Positions 24,722 to 33,643 of a stretch of 40,496 nt of DNA are shown here, one piece after another. A model generated the notes under the pieces. It did no database searches, was not told where the DNA came from, and worked only from the letters and a program-made list of their open reading frames with translations. A program made the translations under genes and the position numbers. Source of the DNA: Puia dinghuensis (GTDB lineage: Bacteria; Bacteroidota; Bacteroidia; Chitinophagales; Chitinophagaceae); assembly GCA_026225275.1 (NCBI GenBank), contig JAMFSL010000165.1:1-40496 (forward strand). The letters run 5' to 3'. Position 1 is the first letter of the stretch. Every line of letters begins with the position of its first letter.

Positions 24722-26517
24722 CGCGGGGCGAAGAGCATTTTGGTGCTTTGTACGGGCAGCCCGTCGATGATCAGGGAGCAGATGTAGATGCCGGCTACGC
24801 CATAGCCGTGATTGTACACCACCTGGTTGGGGCCTGTTTGGAGCGACACAGGGATGCGGCTGATGACTTTGCCATCGATCGAAGTGATCAGGAGCACGGT
24901 CCTGCCGGCGAAAATATCGGTTCCGGAATTGATCGTAATGAGGGTCGATTCATCGAACGGATTGGGCCGGTTGGGCAGGAGCTGGATGCCGTAGTACGTT
25001 GGCGGCGGTGGTGTCGGCTTGGTGGTATCTGGCTGGAGGTCAAGGATGACGAGGTCCGTCGAGAGGGTATATTCCGTAGAGAACTGGCTTTCCGTCCCGC
25101 TGGAGTCGACGGCAGCGGCGCTGATATAAAAGGTGGTCTCCGTAGGGTAAGGCACCGTGATCGTATCTACGGAGACTCCCGTGACCGTATAGACGGAGTC
25201 CCAGTCGTTGGTGGCCGATCGGACGGCGATGCGGTAGGCGGGCGAGCCGGCGGGGGTTAGCGCCACGCGTACGCGGTTAGCGCTCAGTACAGCTGGTTTG
25301 AGGGTGATCGTATCGGGGCCCAGTGCTACCATCGCAAGAGAATTACCATTGACGAGGGTATTGCGGGCCAGATAGTCGGCATTGAGATAAATGGAATCGA
25401 TGACTCCCTCACTATTGACACGGCCCAAGCTGTCCCTGACGCTGTGTTGACGGTCGGTATAGCCCGTGCTGTCGCTATTGGCGTCGCCATCTTCATTGGC
25501 CTGAGTTAAGCGTGCGGCTGTATAACCGATACCGGTAAAGGACTCATGGTCTCCTCCTCTACCGACACGATCTTCCAACTCCATGATCTGCAGATCCGTC
25601 GGTACGGAGACTATGCTACTGAGCTGTTCTTTGTATTCGAGCTTGACATAGCGGGCCCATTGCTTGTTCGCCGAGTTGACATCACCCAGTGAGTAGATGC
25701 GAAGATCGATGCTGTCGATATTGCCATAGTAGGGACAGCCGGGGGCGGAGGCGGTACGGCCGCAGAAGATACCACCCGAGACGTCATTATTGTTGACTGC
25801 CTTGATCAAAACCTTTTGGCTTTTGAGATAATTGGCCAGAGCACCAGCACCGAGCAACCCCTGCTCTTCACCGGTATTGACTGCAAATACGATGGTATTT
25901 TTAAAAGTATACTGGCTCATGACCCGGGCCAACTCCATCACCAGAGCCGTGCCGGTGGCGTTGTCGCCTGCACCGGGGGCGCTGCCGGCAGCATCACAAT
26001 TGTTGACATTCCGGCTATCCATGTGACCTTCGACGATGATGAGGGACTTATCGGTCGTCTGGCTACCGGGGAGCACACCCAGTACATCGTAATGGGTCTG
26101 GATCGAAGGGTTTTCCGTGCAGGGATAGGATGTCGGATCATAGGTGAACTGCAGATAGCCCACCTGTAATCTGCTGCCGGTGGCCTTGCTGTACTGCAGG
26201 AATTTGTTATAGACCCAACGGCGGGTGGCGCCGATACCTGTCGTTGTAGAAGTGGTGTCTGAAAAGGTGTTCCTGTTTTGAAAGCTATTAAGCGAATACA
26301 GATCAGCGGTAAGACTATCGGCCGAGATATTCTTCAGGAGTCCGGCGGAAATGGTGTTGGGGTCAATAATGACTGTAGAGGCCGCGTAGGTAGAGGGGGT
26401 ATAATTACCTAGCAGGATATTGTTGACTACCGTGGATGTGACCGATTCGTTGCTTTGGGCAAAGGCGGCTGTTCCAATGGCGAGGCAGTGGATGGCAAGC
26501 AAGAAATTCTTTTTCAT
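24718..26517 (-). CDS. Secreted M28-family metallopeptidase with T9SS sorting domain
   Basis: The 599-residue protein has a signal peptide (MKKNFLLAIHCLAIGTAAFA). The peptidase domain at about residues 90-390 shows all five expected zinc ligands or catalytic residues of family M28: His165 in VEGHMDSRN, Asp185 in APGAGDNATG, Glu217/Glu218 in NTGEEQGLLG, Asp245 in NNNDVSGG and His324 in GRGGDHESF. An aminopeptidase-like activity with two zinc ions is expected. A fibronectin-like domain follows (RIAVRSATNDWDSVYTV), then a type A T9SS sorting domain (LLPNRPNPFDESTLITI through FAPR). It would be secreted across the outer membrane. It lies after another T9SS cargo gene on the same strand, with a 10-bp hairpin between them, and overlaps the small TonB-like frame by 4 bases. 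Confidence 0.93.
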   Translation of the reverse strand: MKKNFLLAIHCLAIGTAAFAQSNESVTSTVVNNILLGNYTPSTYAASTVIIDPNTISAGLLKNISADSLTADLYSLNSFQNRNTFSDTTSTTTGIGATRRWVYNKFLQYSKATGSRLQVGYLQFTYDPTSYPCTENPSIQTHYDVLGVLPGSQTTDKSLIIVEGHMDSRNVNNCDAAGSAPGAGDNATGTALVMELARVMSQYTFKNTIVFAVNTGEEQGLLGAGALANYLKSQKVLIKAVNNNDVSGGIFCGRTASAPGCPYYGNIDSIDLRIYSLGDVNSANKQWARYVKLEYKEQLSSIVSVPTDLQIMELEDRVGRGGDHESFTGIGYTAARLTQANEDGDANSDSTGYTDRQHSVRDSLGRVNSEGVIDSIYLNADYLARNTLVNGNSLAMVALGPDTITLKPAVLSANRVRVALTPAGSPAYRIAVRSATNDWDSVYTVTGVSVDTITVPYPTETTFYISAAAVDSSGTESQFSTEYTLSTDLVILDLQPDTTKPTPPPPTYYGIQLLPNRPNPFDESTLITINSGTDIFAGRTVLLITSIDGKVISRIPVSLQTGPNQVVYNHGYGVAGIYICSLIIDGLPVQSTKMLFAPR

Positions 26518-26575
26518 ACCGGCTGGGTTTTGGATTTAAAGTTTAGGGCGATCATAGGTTAGCCGGGAACTCATG

Positions 26576-26604
26576 CCGGAGGCGCAAGGAAAACGCGCCT
26601 CCGG
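26576..26604 (-). terminator. Perfect GC-rich hairpin between two secreted-protein genes
   Basis: CCGGAGGCGC (26576-26585) pairs perfectly with GCGCCTCCGG (26595-26604) around a 9-base loop. It follows the stop of the gene ending at 26643 and precedes the peptidase start at 26517. No T-run follows on either strand, so it may stabilise the mRNA end or be a weak terminator. Confidence 0.5.
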
Positions 26605-26642
26605 AGCTGTGAGTCTGTGGTTCTGCGGGTGCGACAGGCCGA

Positions 26643-29531
26643 TCATCGCGTATTAAAAGCTTTTTTCACAAATGTCTGGTCGGGCAGCACCACCTGGATG
26701 AAATAGATGGAAGCGGGCAGGTTGGATAGTCCATTCAATTGGATGGAATTCGATCCCTTAGTGCCCTGGTACTGGATCTGCCTCAGCACCACGCCCCTGC
26801 TGTCGAGTATCCGGATAGCTACAGGCTCTGCCTGCGGCAGGCTCAACTGAACGGTGACTTCATCCCGGAAGGGGTTAGGGACAAGGCCGAGAAAGGTGCT
26901 GACAGAAGAGCCATTCAGCGTAACGATATTGCTGTATGCTATATCACCGCTGCCATCTGTCCATTCCAGGCGATAATAATTCAGCGTATTAGGCAACGGG
27001 CTATTGTCCGTAAACATATGGTTGACGGTAGTCCCATTTCCTGTACCGGCGACGGATCCGATGGCTGTATAGTTTACTCCGTCGGGTGATCGTTGCACGG
27101 TGAACCGGGTAGCCGGCGTCTCGTTATAGGAGGTCCAACTGAGCACATTGCCATCGTCGGTCGTCTTGCCGGTAAAAGAGGACATGGTGTTGGAAAGATC
27201 AACGGACATATTGATCGTATAGGTCGCAGGCGTAGGATCTGCCTTGCCTGCGGCATCTATGTACGCATAGGTAAAAGACGTAACGACCTCGTTGACATCC
27301 GTGAATTTGATTTGCAAAAGGGCCGGATTATAACCAATGATGACCATGTTGGTCGTCACCAGTATGCCATTGTAATAAAGTTGTTCATTATTGGTAGGCG
27401 TCGAGGTGATCATGACCGTATCGCCGCTGCCGAGAATACCGTCTTCGGGATCTGAGCCGGAAAGAGGTCCGGGGTCAGCGACCGACCCGGATTCGTTCAG
27501 GGTGAGGTAACTATTGAGTGCGGGCGTACCGATCGTATAGTTTTGATTGTTGCTGTTGGGCAACTGTTCGATACCGAAGTCCATGCCGGTGACACTGGTA
27601 TCACCGACACTGAAAGTCCGGATCAGCGGAGATGTATTCACCCAATTAGGCGGAAGGCCCGTCGCGGGCGCCGGGCTGCCGGCCACTCCTTCGGTGGTAG
27701 AAAGGTAGATCTCCATCCCGACGGAATTGACGGGAAGATTCGTCAATGTATATGTGCCGTTTGCATTGACGGGGACGGAAGACAACACGTCGCCGGAGAT
27801 CGGGTCCACCAGACTGGCATAGAGGTCATTGCCGGCGTTGGTACCCTGTTCGCTATTGGTGCGGATATTCGTAAAGGTGCCTTTCGCGCTGCCATCGGCG
27901 TCATCCCAGACCGTTCCGGACACGTCGACGCAGGTGAGGGTGAGCGTCTGTGTGGAATTGAGTACGATGCCCCAGGTCCAGGTATTGATCAGGCGGGCGT
28001 TTCCGAAGTCGTTACACTGGACGTTGTCGCTGTCATTAGGGGTGCCGCTGTAATAGACTGCGGGCGCCGGGATGACATTGGTGGGATTGCCGTTGCCGTT
28101 CCAGGCGCGGCCGATCGTTGGGGCGCCCACGGGTGCGGGTGTGATGCCGAGGATAGAATTATCATAACCGGATCCGGTATAGTTATTATTGTTGCTCGAG
28201 CAGTCAGTTCCAGCATTAGATAGCAACGTATCGTTCCAGTAGAGGGTCGGGTTCGTCGATACCGCTCCGGCCGGCGAAACACCGGCGACGTTGAAACCGT
28301 AGATATTCAGCTCATCATCATAAATGGGAATATTGATACGACCTTTCCGGAAGGAGAAGGTAATGGGAAAGCTGGTATTGGCCGGCACTGGCTGACCGAG
28401 GCCATTCAATCCATTCCAGACATAGGTGATAATGCCGGGGGATTGATTGTCGAGTTCGATCCAGAGATCGGCGGAATTCGGCTGGTAACCGGGAATGCCA
28501 TTCAGGTCGAAGAGCAGATAATAATCTCCTGCCTGCGGCGCCGAGAAACGGACGTTATAAGGGCCGGGTGGACAACCCGATATCACCGGATTGAGCAACA
28601 CCGGCGGGGTTGGTATGGATGAGATCGGATATACCGTGGGGTCAGGTGGATTGAGAAAGACGAGATAGCCGTTGGTGAGGTAAGGGGATACCAGGGTCTG
28701 AAGGACGATCGATCGACGGTCCAGGGGCCAGTTGCCGCTATTGCCGCAACCGTTACTGTTGAAGGCCACGATATACGACAGCGGCTCGAAGCCGGTCGCC
28801 GGGAAGGAGACCTTAATGGTAACTGAATCCGGAGTATAGCCGAAGAATTCGGCATTCGTCGGGGTCAGCGGATCCTGAATATCGCTGCTGGCGGGATTGT
28901 ATACGGAGAATGCCCAGTCGCTGCAATGCACGCGGCCGGTCTCCCGGACGACGCCTGCGGCGACCGTCAGGTCGAAATATTTAGACAGCATCGATTCGCC
29001 GCCGGTGATATGGGTAACACCACCATTATCACTGCGATAGAAGGTCACATAATAGTCACCGTTCATATAAGGTGTGAAGATACCCGGTATATACCCTGTG
29101 GTCGGTAAACCGCCGATCTTGGGTCCCTGGATCGCCTGGGGATATGTGCTGATAAAGCCTGCCTGCCCGGCGGTGCTGTTCAGGAGGAAGGGCGATCCCG
29201 GCACCGGTGCTCCGGTCGGATCGTAAACATTCATCCAGACATCGGTGTAGGTAGTAATGGGTGTCGCGGGCGACAGCGTCTCCCAGTTGAAGCCATAATA
29301 AAAGGTTTCTGTCGTGTAGTTACTGATATGAAAGAAGATGCGATCGTCGACGGGACAGTTGAGATAGCTACCGACGTTGCCAAGGGGGAAAGTGGTGGTC
29401 GTAGAAACGATCAGCCCGGTACCGTTTGTAGAATTGGGCATCACTTGTTTGGTTCCTTCAGCCCGGATGTAACACGGTGGTATCATCGAGATAAGGCATA
29501 GAAGGATAAGGAAAGTGTAAATAGGTCTCAT
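26643..29531 (-). CDS. Large T9SS-secreted protein with SdrD_B-like domain, function unknown
   Basis: The 962-residue protein starts with a signal peptide (MRPIYTFLILLCLISMIPPC). The first 500 residues are beta-rich with no catalytic motif I recognise (ISNYTTETFYYGFNWETLSP, YYVTFYRSDNGGVTHITGGE). Around residues 560-670 there is a Cna_B/SdrD_B-like module (VSGTVWDDADGSAKGTF, GNDLYASLVD, SVTGMDFGIEQLPN), a fold used as a spacer in surface proteins. A further immunoglobulin-like block (VLSWTSYNETPATRFTVQRS) precedes a type A T9SS sorting domain (LGLVPNPFRDEVTVQLSL through FNTR). The layout suggests a large surface-exposed adhesin or structural protein. It is probably the first gene of the unit that also holds the M28 peptidase. 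The 211 bases upstream, to 29742, hold no gene and no promoter I can defend. Confidence 0.88.
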   Translation of the reverse strand: MRPIYTFLILLCLISMIPPCYIRAEGTKQVMPNSTNGTGLIVSTTTTFPLGNVGSYLNCPVDDRIFFHISNYTTETFYYGFNWETLSPATPITTYTDVWMNVYDPTGAPVPGSPFLLNSTAGQAGFISTYPQAIQGPKIGGLPTTGYIPGIFTPYMNGDYYVTFYRSDNGGVTHITGGESMLSKYFDLTVAAGVVRETGRVHCSDWAFSVYNPASSDIQDPLTPTNAEFFGYTPDSVTIKVSFPATGFEPLSYIVAFNSNGCGNSGNWPLDRRSIVLQTLVSPYLTNGYLVFLNPPDPTVYPISSIPTPPVLLNPVISGCPPGPYNVRFSAPQAGDYYLLFDLNGIPGYQPNSADLWIELDNQSPGIITYVWNGLNGLGQPVPANTSFPITFSFRKGRINIPIYDDELNIYGFNVAGVSPAGAVSTNPTLYWNDTLLSNAGTDCSSNNNNYTGSGYDNSILGITPAPVGAPTIGRAWNGNGNPTNVIPAPAVYYSGTPNDSDNVQCNDFGNARLINTWTWGIVLNSTQTLTLTCVDVSGTVWDDADGSAKGTFTNIRTNSEQGTNAGNDLYASLVDPISGDVLSSVPVNANGTYTLTNLPVNSVGMEIYLSTTEGVAGSPAPATGLPPNWVNTSPLIRTFSVGDTSVTGMDFGIEQLPNSNNQNYTIGTPALNSYLTLNESGSVADPGPLSGSDPEDGILGSGDTVMITSTPTNNEQLYYNGILVTTNMVIIGYNPALLQIKFTDVNEVVTSFTYAYIDAAGKADPTPATYTINMSVDLSNTMSSFTGKTTDDGNVLSWTSYNETPATRFTVQRSPDGVNYTAIGSVAGTGNGTTVNHMFTDNSPLPNTLNYYRLEWTDGSGDIAYSNIVTLNGSSVSTFLGLVPNPFRDEVTVQLSLPQAEPVAIRILDSRGVVLRQIQYQGTKGSNSIQLNGLSNLPASIYFIQVVLPDQTFVKKAFNTR

Positions 29532-29742
29532 AGATTTGGATTAAGGTCGGATGCAAGCTATAGAACTTGAGTGTCTGCCGCAATATCTAACGGCCCCACT
29601 TTAGATATGCGATAGGACATTATTCAGAAATAATCTCAAAAAAAGATTGGTTGTTGCCGTTTTACATATAAAGTAAGATCGCTATTGTATAGTCTTTTGC
29701 CGCGGCCTACTTTTCCACAGTAAGAGTAATTATTGAGAATTA

Positions 29743-30654
29743 TCAACGAATTTTTTCTATGCAGGATACCAGGCTGGGTTGCCATTCGGGAATGACAAGA
29801 CCATACGTAGCACGGATCAGGCTTTTGTCGAGCAGGGAAAAATGAGGTCTTTTGGCGGGTGTGGGGTATTGAGTGGTGGGGATAGGGTGTACATCGCAGG
29901 TGCTGCCGATGAGTTCGCGGATAGCGAGTGCGAATTCATACCAGCTGATACGGCCTTCATTGCTGTAGTGGTAGAGGCCGGGGGTGAATGGGAGTTTTGT
30001 TGCGGCGGGGGGCAATGGGGTCAATGGGGTCGATGGGGTTGTTGCGGTGATGATGTGGAGGATGGCGGCAGCGAGATCGGCGGCATAGGTAGGTGAACCG
30101 ACCTGGTCGCTGACCACATTGATTGAGGGTCGTTCTTTCATGAGCCGGATCATGGTCCGGACAAAGTTGTTGCCGAATTCGGAGTACACCCAGGCTGTCC
30201 GGATGATGAGTGTGCCATCGGGGTGGTATTGGATGGCCTGACGTTCGCCCTCGAGCTTGGATGCGCCATATACATTAATGGGATCGGTGGCGTCGTCTTC
30301 TTTCAGGGGAGTGGCGGAATTACCATCAAACACGTAGTCGGTGGAGATATGAATGAGGCGGGCGCCGGTGTTGCGGCAGGCGGTGGCGAGGTAGCCGACG
30401 GCGTCAGCGTTGATAAGGAATGCGCTGTCCCGTTCGGATTCGGCTTTGTCGACAGCGGTGTACGCGGCGCAGTTGATGCAGTATGCGGGGCGTTCGCGGG
30501 CGAAGAAGGTGTTGATAGCGTCGGGGTCGGCGATGGAGAGGGAGGCGCGGTCGAAGAAGAGGAAGTCGAGTTCCGGGAAGGCTGGAGCAAGGATCTGTAG
30601 TTCGCGGCCTAATTGGCCGTTGGCGCCGGTGACGAGGATCTTCGTTTTTTCCAT
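29743..30654 (-). CDS. rfbD: dTDP-4-dehydrorhamnose reductase
   Basis: The 303-residue NAD(P)-dependent reductase makes dTDP-L-rhamnose in the last step of the pathway. It shows the Rossmann motif VTGANGQLGREL, the block ISTDYVFDG and the catalytic YGASK (Tyr129, Lys133), and keeps GLYHYSNEGRISWYEFA near the C-terminus. An extra segment of about 20 residues at 203-222 (TATTPSTPLTPLPPAATKLP) lies just before that block and is absent from the usual family. It is encoded by 9-bp repeats. The gene is the last of the nucleotide-sugar operon, following rfbC by 38 bases. Confidence 0.95.
   Translation of the reverse strand: MEKTKILVTGANGQLGRELQILAPAFPELDFLFFDRASLSIADPDAINTFFARERPAYCINCAAYTAVDKAESERDSAFLINADAVGYLATACRNTGARLIHISTDYVFDGNSATPLKEDDATDPINVYGASKLEGERQAIQYHPDGTLIIRTAWVYSEFGNNFVRTMIRLMKERPSINVVSDQVGSPTYAADLAAAILHIITATTPSTPLTPLPPAATKLPFTPGLYHYSNEGRISWYEFALAIRELIGSTCDVHPIPTTQYPTPAKRPHFSLLDKSLIRATYGLVIPEWQPSLVSCIEKIR
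30013..30039 (-). repeat. Three 9-bp repeats inside rfbD
   Basis: The unit CAATGGGGT occurs at 30013, 30022 and, as CGATGGGGT, 30031. It encodes the Thr-Pro-Ser/Leu triplets of the insertion in RfbD. The frame is kept because the unit is three codons long. Confidence 0.7.
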
Positions 30655-30692
30655 GCTGCGATTATTTGTCGGGCCGGGAACTTTCCCGCTTA

Positions 30693-31241
30693 TTAAAAAT
30701 TATTCCTGGAATCGGCGAAAAGGGGTAGTTCGAGGTCTTTGGAAGAGACGACAGCTTTTCCGGCCGGTATCTGCCAGTCGATATTCAGCTGGGGGTCATT
30801 GTATCGGATGCCGCCTTCACTCTCTTTGTGATAAAAGGCATCACATTTATATAATACTGACGCTGTCTCGCTGAGTACGGAGAAACCATGGGCGAAGCCG
30901 CGGGGAACGAGGAGTTGGCGCTTGTTCTCATCGGATAGTTCTATGCTGACATATTTTCCATATGTCGGCGAATTCCGGCGAATGTCAACGGCTATGTCCA
31001 ATATTCGGCCTTGTAAGACCCGGACCAGCTTGGCCTGTGCATATGGGTCTAGCTGGTAGTGCAGGCCGCGGATGACGCCGTAAAGAGAAAAAGATTGGTT
31101 ATCCTGAACGAATCGGTTGGTGATCCCTCCTTTGTGGAAGGTTTGCTCGTTATAAGATTCGAAAAAAAATCCGCGTTCGTCTTTATAAACAGCAGGTTCG
31201 ATGATCAATAAGTCTGCTATGTCGGTATTTATGAAAGGCAT
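30693..31241 (-). CDS. rfbC: dTDP-4-dehydrorhamnose 3,5-epimerase
   Basis: The 182-residue cupin-fold enzyme inverts C3 and C5 of dTDP-4-keto-6-deoxyglucose. Family marks are DERGFFFESYNEQTF, FVQDNQSFS, VIRGLHYQ (catalytic His61), the barrel strands VLQGRILDIAVDIR, and VPRGFAHGFSVLSE. Tyr131 in VLYKCDAFY is the likely partner residue. Length is normal. The gene starts 2 bases after the rfbB stop and is followed by rfbD, so the three dTDP-rhamnose steps are consecutive. The first-step gene rfbA is not in the window. Confidence 0.96.
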   Translation of the reverse strand: MPFINTDIADLLIIEPAVYKDERGFFFESYNEQTFHKGGITNRFVQDNQSFSLYGVIRGLHYQLDPYAQAKLVRVLQGRILDIAVDIRRNSPTYGKYVSIELSDENKRQLLVPRGFAHGFSVLSETASVLYKCDAFYHKESEGGIRYNDPQLNIDWQIPAGKAVVSSKDLELPLFADSRNNF

Positions 31242-31243
31242 AT

Positions 31244-32323
31244 CTATCTTTTAACGTATTGCTCCGCGTAGTAATTTTGATAATCTCCGGATGTCACTGC
31301 TTTGACCCAATCCTGGTTCGCCAGGTACCAGTCGACGGTTTTTTCCAGGCCTTCTTCGAATTGCAGTGAAGGTTTCCAGCCCAGTTCTTTATTCAATTTA
31401 GTAGCGTCGATGGCATAGCGAAGGTCATGACCGGGTCGGTCTTTGACGTAGGTGATCAGTTGGGCTGATTCCCCTGGTGTGCGGCCCAGTTTTTTATCCA
31501 TAATGCCACATAGCAGGTTGACGATATCGATGTTCTTCCATTCGTTGAAGCCCCCGATATTGTATTTTTCTCCGGTCTTTCCATGATGGAAGATCGTATC
31601 GATGGCCCTTGCATGGTCTTCTACGAAGAGCCAGTCGCGAACGTTCTCTCCCTTACCATAGACCGGCAGCGGTTTATGATGAAGGATGTTATTGATCATG
31701 AGCGGGATCAACTTTTCAGGGAAATGGTTTGATCCGTAGTTATTGGAGCAGTTAGAGAGGATGACGGGCATGCCGTAGGTATGGTACCAGGCCATGACGA
31801 AATGGTCGGACGAAGCTTTGGAAGCGGAGTAAGGCGACCTGGGATCGTAGGGTGTTTCTTCTGTAAAGAAGCCTTCCTTACCCAGAGAGCCGTAGACTTC
31901 ATCGGTAGATACATGGTAGAAAAGCTTGCCTGCAGGGTCTTTTTTCCAGGCGGCGTGGGCGGCGTGGAGAAGGATAGCCGTACCGAGGACGTTGGTCTTT
32001 ACGAAGGCCAGGGGGTCCATGATAGAGCGATCTACGTGGCTTTCGGCCGCCAGGTGAATGACGGCGTCGAAATGATATTGTTCGAAAAGCTCCCGGATGC
32101 GGGCTTCATCGGTGATATCCCCTTTTTCAAATGTATAGTTCGGGGCTTTCCCCACATCTTTGAGGTTGGCCATGTTACCGGCATAGGTCAGCGCATCGAG
32201 GTTGACGATGTGATAGCCGGGGTATTTATTGACCAATAATCTTACGACGTGGGAGCCGATGAAACAGGCCCCGCCGGTGACCATAATAATTTTGGGGGGG
32301 ATTGTCTTGCTTTGGGTGGACAT
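31244..32323 (-). CDS. rfbB: dTDP-glucose 4,6-dehydratase with an altered Rossmann motif
   Basis: The 359-residue short-chain dehydrogenase converts dTDP-glucose to the 4-keto-6-deoxy sugar. It has STDEVYG (Thr140, Asp141, Glu142), the catalytic YSASK (Tyr165, Lys169), HLAAESHVDRSI, ILSNCSNNYGSNHFPEKLIP and NIGGFNEWKNIDIV, all typical of RmlB. The NAD-binding motif reads TGGACFIG instead of the nearly invariant TGGAGFIG, so the middle glycine is Cys20. The change is one base (TGT for GGT; plus-strand A at 32266). Everything else looks intact. The start overlaps the stop of the preceding dehydrogenase by one base (TAATG). Confidence 0.95.
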   Translation of the reverse strand: MSTQSKTIPPKIIMVTGGACFIGSHVVRLLVNKYPGYHIVNLDALTYAGNMANLKDVGKAPNYTFEKGDITDEARIRELFEQYHFDAVIHLAAESHVDRSIMDPLAFVKTNVLGTAILLHAAHAAWKKDPAGKLFYHVSTDEVYGSLGKEGFFTEETPYDPRSPYSASKASSDHFVMAWYHTYGMPVILSNCSNNYGSNHFPEKLIPLMINNILHHKPLPVYGKGENVRDWLFVEDHARAIDTIFHHGKTGEKYNIGGFNEWKNIDIVNLLCGIMDKKLGRTPGESAQLITYVKDRPGHDLRYAIDATKLNKELGWKPSLQFEEGLEKTVDWYLANQDWVKAVTSGDYQNYYAEQYVKR

Positions 32324-33621
32324 TACAGGCTCCAGTATTTTCTGTTAATGATCTTGTTTTTATAAGTTCCTTTCAAGTCAGCGATGAGGGCGCCTTCACG
32401 GGTGATGGAAGTGAAATAAGCGTCATCCAAATCTTTATAGGGTGTATGTGGCACGGTAATGATCACGGCGTCATAATTATTGGACACCTTACGGGCGAGG
32501 TGCAGACCATATTCTTCATGCACTTCATCTTCCATGGCATAGGGGTCTTCGACGTCGACGGCAATATTGAAGGCCAGCAGTTCCTTTACGGCATCGACGA
32601 TACGGGAGTTGCGGATATCGCTGACGTTTTCTTTGAAAGTCACGCCTTTGACGAGCACTTTCGGTTTATTGGAGATGCGCAGGACATGAGTGATTATCTT
32701 ACGGGCCACATATTTTGCCATATCGTCGTTGATGTAACGGGAGGAGGCGATGACTTTCGACTCGTAACCCAATGCTGCCGCCTTATAGGTCAGGTAATAG
32801 GGATCGATGCCGATACAGTGTCCGCCTACGAGACCGGGCTGGAATTTCAGGAAGTTCCATTTGGTGCCGGCGGCCTCGATGACATCATAGGTATTGATGG
32901 CCATGCGGTCAAAGATAAGAGATAATTCATTCATCAGGGCGATGTTGAGGTCGCGCTGCGTGTTCTCGACAATCTTGCTGGCTTCGGCCACTTTGATCGA
33001 GGGGGCGCGGTGAACGCCGGCGTCGACGACGAGGGAATAGGTTTTGGCGATTTCGTCCAGGGCGAGCGGGGTATTACCGGACACCACTTTGACGACTGTA
33101 CGGAGGGTGTGTTTCTTATCGCCCGGGTTGATGCGTTCGGGGGAATAGCCGAGGCTGATATCACCATTCTGCAGGCTCAATCCGGAGATCTTTTCGAGGA
33201 TCGGCAGGCAGTCTTCCTCGGTGCAGCCCGGGTAGGTGGTGGATTCGTACACGACATAGTCGCCTTTTTTGAGTGCCTTACCGACCGTACCGGAGGCGCC
33301 GATCAGTGGTTTCAGATCGGGGGTATTGTATTTATCGACGGGGGTAGGAACGGCGATGATGAAGAAGCGGGCCTGCTTGAGGATCTCGATGTCGTCGGTG
33401 AAGACGATGTCGCGGCCGGCGAATTCTGCGGCCTCCACTTCTTTGCTGGGATCGATGGCATTTCGCATCATGTCGATGCGCCGGGCATTGATATCGAATC
33501 CGATGACGGAGATTGTCCGGGCAAATTCCAGGGCGATGGGTAATCCGACGTAACCGAGTCCGATGACGGCCAGTTTGGCCCTTTTTTGGAGCAGATCTTC
33601 GAAAATCTTTGCCTCGTCCAT
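32323..33621 (-). CDS. UDP-N-acetyl-hexosamine 6-dehydrogenase (TviB/WbpO type)
   Basis: The 432-residue nucleotide-sugar dehydrogenase has the Rossmann motif VIGLGYVGLPIALEFA, VPTPVDKYNTPDL, YESTTYPGCTEEDCLPILE and the catalytic LVGGHCIGIDPYYL (Cys269). The sequence style matches the branch that oxidises UDP-GlcNAc or UDP-GalNAc to the uronic acid (TviB, WbpO) rather than the WecC or UDP-glucose branches. It would supply an N-acetyl-hexosaminuronic acid for a capsule or exopolysaccharide. It lies between the UDP-glucuronate decarboxylase gene and rfbB. The substrate hexosamine is uncertain. Confidence 0.9.
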   Translation of the reverse strand: MDEAKIFEDLLQKRAKLAVIGLGYVGLPIALEFARTISVIGFDINARRIDMMRNAIDPSKEVEAAEFAGRDIVFTDDIEILKQARFFIIAVPTPVDKYNTPDLKPLIGASGTVGKALKKGDYVVYESTTYPGCTEEDCLPILEKISGLSLQNGDISLGYSPERINPGDKKHTLRTVVKVVSGNTPLALDEIAKTYSLVVDAGVHRAPSIKVAEASKIVENTQRDLNIALMNELSLIFDRMAINTYDVIEAAGTKWNFLKFQPGLVGGHCIGIDPYYLTYKAAALGYESKVIASSRYINDDMAKYVARKIITHVLRISNKPKVLVKGVTFKENVSDIRNSRIVDAVKELLAFNIAVDVEDPYAMEDEVHEEYGLHLARKVSNNYDAVIITVPHTPYKDLDDAYFTSITREGALIADLKGTYKNKIINRKYWSL

Positions 33622-33643
33622 ATATTGGTTTCAGTGCTTTTAG

